From assembly GCA_027886185.1 (NCBI GenBank), contig WOAB01000040.1:3658001-3722000 (forward strand): a DNA stretch of 64,000 nt, written 5' to 3'. The position numbers and the translations under genes are program-made. This document shows, in pieces, positions 55,753 to 64,000 of this stretch. The first letter of the stretch is position 1, and the number at the start of each line of letters is the position of its first letter. Source of the DNA: Rheum nobile. Lineage: Eukaryota > Streptophyta > Magnoliopsida > Caryophyllales > Polygonaceae. Under the pieces are notes generated by a model that ran no database searches, was not told the origin of the DNA, and saw only the letters and a list, made by a program, of their open reading frames with translations.

Positions 55753-58469
55753 TGTAATATCCCTCAATTTTTAGTAAGGATATTCGGGTAATTTTTCCCA
55801 ACCTTCACTAATTAATTATTTCGCTTTCAGTGAAGTTCGGATTTTCTGAGATAACCATGACATCCGTATTAATTCCTTGAGTGGTATAAAATACATTTAA
55901 TGTATTTTCGGGACTTAGAATATTTGTTTGGAGACAAATAGATAATTCCCGGGTTAAATACTCATCCTCATTTTAATATTCTAAAACCCCACTCCGAGCC
56001 TCTCCCAGCATGCTCACCTCGAGCCACGTGATGCCGAAAGCCTTCCCCGGATTTGCGCCGGATTTGTCACCGCTCGAGCTCCGTGTTTGTCGGACATTTG
56101 CCCCCTGTTCTTGGCTATATATGGAGCTGGATGATGGAGAGGCTAAAGACACACGAGACCTCCTCTGTTCCTCGCTGGAGCTGCCGCCTCCCCTGCTCTG
56201 TTTTCACCTTCTCCCTCTCGGGTGTCCTTCCCGCTGGCGACCCAAGATCCGGCGAGCTCGACCAGCCCAGCCAACGGTCCCTTCTTCCCCGGCGAGCCGC
56301 GGCCAGCTTCGGCGTGAGGCCGCTGAGGTGCCGTGTTGTTGTCGTCGATCCGCGCCAGTGGAGTGGTGCTGCTGAGTTGCGCCTCCGGAGCCGCCACTGC
56401 TGGCTGTTGCTGGTGGTCGCTACCCCCGTCGTCGATGAGAACCTTCCCGGCGTGTCCATGGTGGAAGTCGAGCTCCCTGGGTTGATCGGTTTGGTTGCTG
56501 CATGTGTTACGTGATTTGGGTGAGGGAGAGGTTGAAGATGAACAGTGTCGGGTGGGCCCCCTTTCCTTTGTTTTGTTCTGATGGGCCGAAGGCCCATTTA
56601 GCCATCCAGTCCAAATTCAACCCAAAATTATTCGAGCGGTATAATTTCGATCCCCTTTCGTCCGTATTTTTCTTAGGAAAATTTAATAAATATTTTATGA
56701 TTTAATATCATAGAAATTTATTAAGTATAATTCCTTAAATTCGTACAGTCATATTAATTGATAGATAATTAATTTGTCAGTTAGAACGTGATTTGCTAGA
56801 TCGCGTGTGGACTCGTTTTCTGGTAGAATATTCTGAAGCTTAAGCCATATCCTCGGAAAGGATATTTTCGGTAGTCGTCTCGTCCAGATTCATCGCTGAA
56901 TCTATTCCAGGCAAGTGGCGGTTCGCTCTTGCTCATCGTTCCATATTTACATTAATTATCAGTTGTTTATCTGAGTAATTAATTTGGAATGATTATTGTG
57001 TTCATCTGGAAACGGTTTTGTTAACTGTTTTGGAAAACTAAAATATGATATTATAATAGGTTGTATATCTGTTAGAACAACGCTATTATATATATATATG
57101 TGTGAATTAATACAGATATTATAATAGGTTGTATATTGTTAGAACAATGCTATTTTATCTGTAACGGGCCTTGAGGGCATTGTTATGAGTTATTGTTGTG
57201 TTGAACTGTTTAGTTAGCACGAGTATTCGTAGGAACGCTACTGTGTATCTCATTGCGAGTGCTAGTCGTTTCTTGATAACCTGGTGGTTAGGATTTAGTT
57301 CCTACCATCCTTCTCTAATGCCGTTTGTAGGGATTTAGTTCCCGACTCCGCCTTGAGGGATTTAGTTCCCGCGGGATTTAGTTCCCGATTCGACTCTTGG
57401 GATTTAGTTCCCGAGTCAACTCCGCTCCTAGGGATTTAGTTCCCGCGAGACTTAGTTCTCGATTCGACTCTTGGGATTTAGTTCCCGAGTCAACTCCGTC
57501 CATGGATTTAGTTCCCGACGGTATCTCTTTATCCCGATGGATGAGATGATTTAAAAGCCTATAACGTGATGTGCGTTTTGGAATTAAATAAGATAAAGTG
57601 CCCGAGTGCACATAATTAATATACCTTTGGCGAGTAGTGTAGCTAAGTTATAGTGCAGCTAGGAAAACTCGTCTCGACTTTGATCATAGTACGTTCTCTT
57701 TCCAATCTGGATTCGATGTATGCGATGAGGTTGGTCGTGAACCGAAGCATCTCAGTCAACTTTTAAATCATTGTTGTATGATGCTGTAAACGTTCCAGAT
57801 TTGTCATATTTCCTTAAAGACTCAATCTCTTGGAGTCTCTCTTCGAGTCGATTTCTGTGAAGATGAAGTTTTCTAGAATCTTCTCTCATGCATACCTCTT
57901 GTTGTTATTCCGTGAAAGTGTCGGGTTATGTATCGTCCCTTCGGTTATTATTCGAGGGACAATGATAGTAAACGGTTACGATCACTCGAACCATTCTGCT
58001 TTGTACCCTTGCTAGTCTATTCAAGTAGACTAACACACGAACATTGTTCTCCGCATGTGGGCTGGTGTCATCCGTTCGATTCGGCACATCAGATAGAGCG
58101 AAGATGAGGAGACTAGATTGACTATGAAGACGACGGTTGTTTTTGGATGTTTTAATAATTACTTTTAATCAGGTTGAGATCCTTGGGCAGGTGATCATTA
58201 CGATCACAACCCTTTTTGTAATATCTTTTATAAGTCTTCCGCTGTACTTTGTTTAAACTCTGTGTTTGGCCTATTCGGGATTGGATTGTAATCCCGTAAC
58301 TCATGTTTCATTTGATTGAGGTTTTGTTTTGGATACTTTGATCATTATGTATCATTGTTTGCCTTAAATTGTATTTAAACCGGTAAAGCCTTGGGTGATC
58401 TCGGTAAGGAACACTGGGGTCACTGGCGGTAATACCTTTCCAAATGGGTTAAGATTTGGGGGTGTTACA
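55753..58469 (+). repeat. 3' LTR of the second Tekay-like element
   Basis: 2717 bp, partner of 48567-51281 with the same internal repeats. Confidence 0.93.
57290..57520. repeat. GGGATTTAGTTCCC repeat cluster in the 3' LTR
   Basis: Copy of 50101-50332, including the compensated GAGACTTAGTTCTC unit. Confidence 0.85.
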
Positions 58470-58474
58470 GCTAT
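58470..58474. repeat. Target-site duplication GCTAT, right copy
   Basis: Perfect match to 48562-48566. Confidence 0.9.
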
Positions 58475-60008
58475 ATACATATGTATTATGTAATTATGTG
58501 TTTCTTCTACTAATGATAAAAAATACCCTAATATAAACACAGTTCAGACAATGATAATATTTCAAATGGACGTAAAATATAATATTTTTATATAATATTG
58601 TTAGTCAAATTACTCTATGTAATCTTGTACAATGTGTGTTTGGCATATAAAAAGTGGTTCATTTGGACGCCTTATAAATAATTTTGTGACACATCAAATG
58701 ATATTTACAAGTAGTTATTATATAATAATTATTGATATATAACCATTTTTAATATTTCAAAAGATGATTAAAAAATTATATCAACTATTTTAATCGGAGA
58801 GAACGTATAAGAGAGAAAGTAAGCAATTTTTAAATAAGCATTTTATGATTTTTCTTGTAGTTGATTGTTAGGATTTTTTCCCATCTTTTGTTCTAAAAGT
58901 ATTTTTTCCAAAAATTGAGATACTAAAAAATAAATGAAGAAGGGAAGAAGTAATTGTAATTAGATGATGTGGTGAAAATGTCATGTGACAAATTGATATG
59001 GCGTAATACGGGGGACATGTGGCATTAGTTAACTTCTACTTTAGTAACTAGGACGGTCACCCCGTGGGGAATATGAAATACGGAACGTGTTGTATTTCTT
59101 AATGTATGGACTGTTTTTGCGGTTGATTGTTAATGTTTAGTAGCTTAAGATAGAACCAATGTTGTTTTAGTTTGAGTTAAAGAGACATTAAGTGCCAAAA
59201 ATTTCTATAAAATTTGTGTCAAAACTTCTTTGTGCCGTGGTCGTAGTTTTTATAACGAGATGAATCAAGATAATCTCATAAAGCATTAGCCCGCAAAGTA
59301 ATTGGGCACAAACAAGGAACTATAGCAAAAGATAAAAGAGTGGCATTAAAAGGCTAGTCGCGGTTTCATTGAAACACTCAGCGGACAGGGCACAACACGA
59401 ACTTGAAAAACAAAGAGTGTTTATCGCATTTATTTTACCACTACTCTTTCTTTTTAAAATTCCGTTAAGGATTGGATTGCGCGATGGCAGTCTCAAGTGC
59501 GATATTCGAGGGGTCTCATCCGCTAAGAGTCGAATAGCGTGATTACAATTGTAAGCGAGATGTTTTATAAATCAGTCATGATGAGATAACTATATGATTC
59601 TCCGAACGCAATTTTAATGATCTCATCCGCAGGACAACACATTGTGCAACAATAGAAATAAATGCGATGTGTAGTCTTTGTTTAAAAGTAATTGCCCCAA
59701 TAAGTAAGGTACGACAGGGAAAACCATATAGGAAAACCATTTATTATTGTGATGCTTATTCCTATATAATAAAAGGATGTGACTTGGTGAGTTCTTTGTT
59801 TTTACAGTCACACTGCTTTTGCATTAGCTAACGCTGTAGAGTTTCCATTTTGTGGCAGATGGTGTAGTACCCATGGGTACATGGAGATACCTGGTTTGCG
59901 AATTCTATGTCATTTTTTTGCTAAGCCTTATAATTTTTTTTCTTTGGTTCATGTTCCTCTTTTCATACGTAATAAAAAAAATTCCGTTCATTTTTCTTTG
60001 TATTGTAG
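58475..60008. other. AT-rich unassigned sequence
   Basis: No supported gene. 58970-59060 (GTGGCATTAGTTAACTTC then CACCCCGTGGGG) looks like the CCCCGTGGGG hairpin near some Helitron 3' ends, but no CTRR terminus follows. Confidence 0.4.
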
Positions 60009-60191
60009 GCAAGCGTATCGCTACAAGGAGCCAAGTCATATTTGGAAGAGGCATTCGTATGTCAGTTTCATTTGGATTTGATTGTGTCCAATGAAACAAT
60101 GAGCAAGATCCCTCTCACGCAGGGGACTTCGTTCGAGTATGATGATGCTGTTGATGTTTGTAAATATTTTAGATATGCGATACAAATATGA
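60009..60191 (+). other. Possible terminal exon of an unidentified gene fragment
   Basis: After an acceptor-like TATTGTAG at 60008 a 60-codon frame runs to TGA at 60189. It includes AKSYLEEAFVCQFHLDL and TSFEYDDAVDVCKYF. Composition is protein-like, but there is no ATG, no sure upstream exon and no family I recognise. Confidence 0.28.
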
Positions 60192-62010
60192 CTCGACCCC
60201 TTTTTTGCGGAAATTACTGCAGACAAAGGGGCGAGTCATTTTTGGACCATGTGTCTAAATTGTCGTCAGTAACTGTCTTGTGAGTAGTGGATATTGTACA
60301 CCTAAGGCTATGATCATTTTCGGAATGGTGTTTGAAGGGGTAATGACATAATTGACTATACTCTTTATTTCACATGTGTTGTGAGTTAGTTAGTCTAGCG
60401 ATCAAGATTGTTACATTCAGTTACACTTAATTGCCTATGTTAGAGTCTTGTGAAGTGGCTATATATGGTATTGTAAGAAGATCTTATGAATATATTGGAA
60501 TAGAATCATTCTCTTTCCTCGTTCTTAATCCTTCTCTTATAGTTCTTCAATGGTCGCCAAAATGAATGTCATCATGCAATTGTCATTTGTACATCTCTTA
60601 TACACTTTATATTTTTTCATCATTAAAACACATTAAAGAGAACACCTCTTAAAGACAAGGACTCTTGCTAAAGAAGGCCGATATAAATGGCCTTATCTTC
60701 GGTAAATGCATGTTGTTGTTTTTTAACTGAATTTGTTTATGCAATTAAAGTATTGTCATGTGTAGAATTCTGTTGAAGTTGTGAAGGGGCTTTGTATAAT
60801 ACCAGTCCATATTAATTTGAGACATGTGTAGTATCTTGGGCTTTATTATGAAAGAATACTGGGCCGTTTTATGAATTTAGGAAGTTGTGGTTCAGGCTGG
60901 GCCGTTTAATAAGGAATGTAAACCAAAGGAAATAGGATATATTTTATTAAAGTACTTGGATTGTGCAACACTGTAGATGTACAGTACACATGCAAAGAGA
61001 TAATGATTACCTTTAAAATGTGATGTGTGCTTACGTAAGTAGTGTGCTTTAACCAATGAGGGCTTGCTTCTGGCAATTGATATTGATATTAATAAAATAG
61101 CAATACATACAATATGTTTAGAAAGGAACGTTGGAATGCGTATTAAAAGCTTGAGTGGTGACGTGTTTTTATTTTATTTTAAATAAGCGGAATTAAAAAA
61201 TGGCCAACTCAATTGAGATTGTGCTACATTTATGTTTACAACTTGCTTTAAATTTCACCACATGTTGAACATACATTTTTATAGAAAAAAACGTTACAAA
61301 AAAATTATGATATGCAATAGTAATTAGAGGCAACTATTTACGGAGGATTTCTGAAAAAGTGTAAGGTGATGGCGATTAGATTTATTAATTAGCTCTTATG
61401 ATGCTGAATTGAGGATAAGCATATTTGGTATATTGTGTAATCACAATTCGTGAAATAAGTTTAATTTAACACATCTACAACTCCTCTTTAAAAAAAACGC
61501 CAAATACCTAAACACTTTCTGTGGACAAAAGCAAAACATTTGATTAGCACAGATTGTAAAATTGAAAGAAAAAAAGACCTGAAATGCCTTTAAACATTGT
61601 AACGAACCTCAGATGTATTCATTAAAGTATACAATGCAACTGGTACTTTGAACAAATAATTCAGTTTTCACCGTAATACGAAAACGTATAAATGATTATT
61701 AGTTGAAGATCAGTTGAAACAAAGTCTAGAAAGAAAAGAGTAATAAATTATTAGTAATTGTATGATGCATAGCATCTGTATTAGAATATCATTCCGTTAT
61801 GTAAAATCAAAGTTAACATATCGTAATAGAGTAACATGGAAAAAATACAATGGTATTTTTTTATAAGTATGTTAGTTGGATTATTTGGATGGATTGGGTG
61901 TTTCTAAATTTTTTGAGAAGGTAGGGACTGGCTCAAACTCGGTTCGGTTAGGTTTGTTAAATTTAGGTCCTTATTTTTTAACGCATATGCAAAATTGTCT
62001 TTCAGCATAT
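60192..62010. other. Unassigned sequence left of the partial MULE
   Basis: No gene or repeat recognised. The left TIR of the second MULE should lie near its end, but no match to the first MULE's TIR was found. The GCATATAGGCT at 62004 resembles the GGCGCATAGG subterminal box. Confidence 0.4.
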
Positions 62011-62016
62011 AGGCTC

Positions 62017-62127
62017 CTCACGTAACGTGAGGAGAGGCTCCCCACGTTACGTGAGGAGAGGCTTCCCACGTAACGTAAGAGACAGCTCCCCACGTTACGT
62101 GGGAACAGGCTCCCCACGTTACGTGGA
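62017..62127. repeat. Palindrome array F: five units at exactly 24-bp spacing, PMD2 promoter
   Basis: Units start at 62017, 62041, 62065, 62089 and 62113. They share the CACGTWACGTG core of the first MULE, but the next arm pair is different: CTCACGTAACGTGAG and CCCACGTTACGTGGG both pair perfectly. More decayed units in the same 24-bp phase with each other follow at 62215, 62239 and 62263. Confidence 0.93.
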
Positions 62128-62137
62128 GAGCCTCTCC

Positions 62138-62146
62138 GGCTTTAAA
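62138..62146 (+). promoter_or_regulatory. Putative TATA-like box of the second PMD gene
   Basis: GGCTTTAAAAGTC shortly after array F, in the place of the CTATAAAAG box in the first copy. Confidence 0.5.
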
Positions 62147-62669
62147 AGTCAATTTTCTTCTTCTTTCTCCTCCTCTATCCTAAACCGCCGCTCTCCTCTT
62201 CTTCGTCCCCCCTCCCCACGTTACGTCGATTGCTTGTTTCCTCGTTACAAATCAACAAGGTCCGCACGTTACGTAGATCCATATCCTTCAAAGGTTAGTA
62301 ATAATCATTCTTGTTAAATTTTATTTTTTATTTTTTTGTTATGTTATTGTAGATCCATAGTGTTTTAGTGTTTTTGATCTTGTTTTTGTGTAAGTTTGAA
62401 GTAGTTATTTGCATTTGTTGGTTAATTTGATAGATATATTTGTATGAAATTGTAGAAATTTGATAGATTTGTATGGAAGGATGTTTAGGGTTTATGTTGG
62501 ATTTGTATGAAAATAGTCAAATGCAAGTGGTAGTTATGTTGGATTTGTATAATTAGTGTTAGTTTTGTTGGATTTTGGGAAAATTATGATGAAATAATGG
62601 TTCGCCGGAATTTGGAAATCTTGCCGGAATGTCGCCGGAAATCTGACCGGAAAGGGGAAAATGCAATTT

Positions 62670-62804
62670 CACACGTTATGTGTGGAGACTGTCCACACGT
62701 AACGTGTGAAGACTGTACCCACGTTACGTGTGGATGATCTCCACACATAACGTGTGGAGGCAGTCCCCACATTAAGTGTGGATTACATCCACACTTAACG
62801 TGTG
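62670..62804. repeat. Palindrome array G: six units at exactly 24-bp spacing, PMD2 leader intron
   Basis: Units start at 62670, 62694, 62718, 62742, 62766 and 62790. The second is perfect CACACGTAACGTGTG; others carry changes such as CACACTTAACGTGTG. It lies between the leader donor AAAG|GTTAGT near 62294 and the acceptor TTGTAG before the ATG at 62948. Confidence 0.94.
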
Positions 62805-62947
62805 GATTACATTATGTTGTCGGAATTAATTTTTTTGTATGAAATACTCTGTTTCTGAAATTGTATTTTGTGTTTCCGGAATTGAATTTTTTATTTTTGG
62901 TATACCCGAAATTGTATTTTTTGAGATAAAATGATTTATTGTTGTAG

Positions 62948-64000
62948 ATGGAGCCCGGTGAGAGAACAAAGCATAGAAGCAGAAGAAACCTCATCCGGGA
63001 CGTTTCATTTCAGATTGAGGAGGAGGTAACCCATAGGTTTGTGGGCGGTAGTCAGGATGAGGGAGGATACGGGCAAGCGGACAATGTTGACCCCCCTATG
63101 TTGTCGTTTGTGCCATCGCTATCGTTTCCTGTGGCGGGTGGTCGTGCCGACTCGGACCCGTAGTTGTACCCAAATTACAACACGAGCCCGCTCCATGGTT
63201 ATTCTGATACGATGGATCAGAATAGCTATTATGGCCCTCCATTTAGTTCTCCGCCCCAGCAGAGCCCTTACCGTCATCATAGCCCGCCGCCCCAGCAGAG
63301 CCCTCACCTCCATCATAGCCCGCTGTCCTATCACATCCCTCACCTCCATCAGAGCCCTCACATCCATCATCACAACCCCGTCTATTATCAGGGCGTAGAT
63401 GATCAGATGCGGTACAACCCATGGGAGAACCCGAGCCTCTACCCGAACGCAACTCATCCTATGGTAAGTAGCCTTAATATATGAAAAGATGAGCATATGA
63501 TAGAAATGTAATTACTTAACATTTGTAAAAAAAATGTAGGACGAGGATAGTCAGGCTTGGGCTCCAAGAAGTCAACCTGATTATGCGGACGAGGAGCCAC
63601 AGGAAGCCTCCTCTTCGCGGTCAAAACCGCCCCGATCGAAGAAAAGGGGCAAATATGACCCTAAATTGGTGGTTGGAGTACCTGGAGGTCCGGAAATGCC
63701 TGAACTTCTAAAGGGCTTTGCCAATCACATATCGTACTACATTTACCAGCGCATTGTAAGTTGCAGCAAAAACCTTATATGAAATTTCACATTTATTTTA
63801 AATATTTCAAATGGGTTGCTAACATATGTTAAAAGTTCAAATATTTAAAGCCGGTGCCAGTGTTGAGGTTTCAGCAACGAGGCAAGCAGACACATTCATG
63901 ACCTTTGCAATGAGGTGCCATGTGGTGTCGTGTGGCATCTGCGTCAGGGATGTGTCAAATACTGGAGCTGATGCATGAGCATGTGGACGAGGCGCTGATT
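62948..64000 (+). pseudogene. Second PMD gene, first three exons, three nonsense codons, cut by the window edge
   Basis: Exons 62948-63463, 63540-63755 and 63836 to the edge, with GT-AG borders at the same places as in the first PMD gene. Exon 1 starts MEPGERTKHRSRRNLIR. Shared blocks include SPLHGYSDTMDQNSYYG, YDPKLVVGVPGGPE and LRFQQRGKQ. In-frame stops: TAG at 63161-63163, TGA at 63899-63901 and TGA at 63911-63913; one of them sits where the first copy has Trp. Exon 1 has a His/Pro/Gln-rich repeat region (SPPQQSPYRHHSPPPQQSP). The PMD core begins at the edge (MHEHVDEALI). As it stands it cannot make a full protein. Confidence 0.75.

Larger units (their letters stand above)
48567..58469 (+). 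mobile_element. Second Tekay-like LTR retrotransposon, plus strand, pol decayed and internally deleted
   Basis: LTRs 48567-51281 and 55753-58469 (2.7 kb), primer site, gag, ruined pol, purine tract and a perfect GCTAT duplication. LTR starts and gag resemble the 801-17841 element, so they are related families. Pol has many stops and shifts and lacks a piece between RNase H and the integrase core (junction near 54765-54785). Yet the LTRs differ by only about 1-2 percent by eye. The element was therefore probably already defective when copied, and moved using proteins of an intact relative. Confidence 0.92.
62004..64000 (+). mobile_element. Part of a second MULE, related to the one at 34-45 kb, cut by the window edge
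   Basis: The same ordered parts occur as on the right side of the first MULE: a CGCATAGG-like box, palindrome array, TATA-like box, leader, intron with another array, then the PMD exons. The sequence is too diverged to be a recent duplicate. No ends were found, and transposase is not in view. Confidence 0.7.

Noticed and set aside
58970..59060. Helitron 3' end
   Set aside because: A CCCCGTGGGG hairpin is present but no CTRR terminus follows, and no matching 5' end lies nearby.
59852..60094. 80-codon hydrophobic ORF
   Set aside because: Overlaps T-rich sequence and the other frame of the possible exon at 60009; no support.
35235..62804. CRISPR array
   Set aside because: Repeats are short dyads, spacers are only 9 bp, there are no cas genes and the DNA is plant nuclear. 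It only looks CRISPR-like in its regular spacing.

Overview
This is a piece of a plant nuclear genome made almost entirely of transposable elements, several nested in one another. I infer a flowering plant, most likely a eudicot. The evidence is the plant Ty3/gypsy lineages (Tekay-like and CRM-like chromoviruses, an Athila-like derivative), initiator-Met-tRNA primer sites, plant-specific Mutator-like (MULE) proteins with a plant mobile domain (PMD), degenerate TTTAGGG telomere-like stretches and GT-AG introns. The species cannot be named from the sequence. No rRNA or tRNA gene and no clearly intact host gene was seen. The only host-type sequences are a broken NCA2/DGS1-like fragment (32.5-32.9 kb), an unidentified reading frame running off the left edge (1-611) and a few exon-like scraps.

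Layout. 801-17841 is a full Tekay-like LTR retrotransposon on the minus strand (TSD GAAAG) with broken gag and pol. An Athila-like non-autonomous element (8432-14629) is inserted in its extra acidic ORF. 17.8-22 kb is AT-rich, with a ~355-bp tandem array. 21997-29891 is an intact CRM-like retrotransposon on the plus strand (TSD CTTTC) with one 1.7-kaa polyprotein. It sits between the arms of an older inverted repeat (about 20985-21360 and 30690-31539), and the right arm carries a 111-bp x 7 array. 34348-44966 is a large MULE. 45143-48422 is a second TIR element without genes. 48567-58469 is another Tekay-like element (TSD GCTAT) with decayed pol but near-identical LTRs. 58.5-62 kb is unassigned. 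From about 62 kb to the right edge lies part of a second MULE related to the first.

The most unusual content is in the two MULEs. The first carries three genes: a small GRF-zinc-finger gene (minus), an intact five-exon transposase-OTU protease fusion (plus, 994 aa) and a six-exon PMD gene (minus). Promoter regions and first introns hold arrays of a 15-bp odd palindrome, CACACGTWACGTGTG, repeated at exactly 24-bp steps. About 40 units occur in seven places across the two elements. In the second MULE the outer palindrome arms change in a partly compensatory way. Plant VANDAL elements carry repeated non-coding motifs recognised by an element-encoded anti-silencing protein. By analogy I infer that these arrays are binding sites for an element-encoded protein, perhaps the PMD protein. 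That is a hypothesis. The gene-less element at 45-48 kb has its own set of odd palindromes (core GGCGCAACCWGGTTGCGCC), so this may be a general architecture in this genome.
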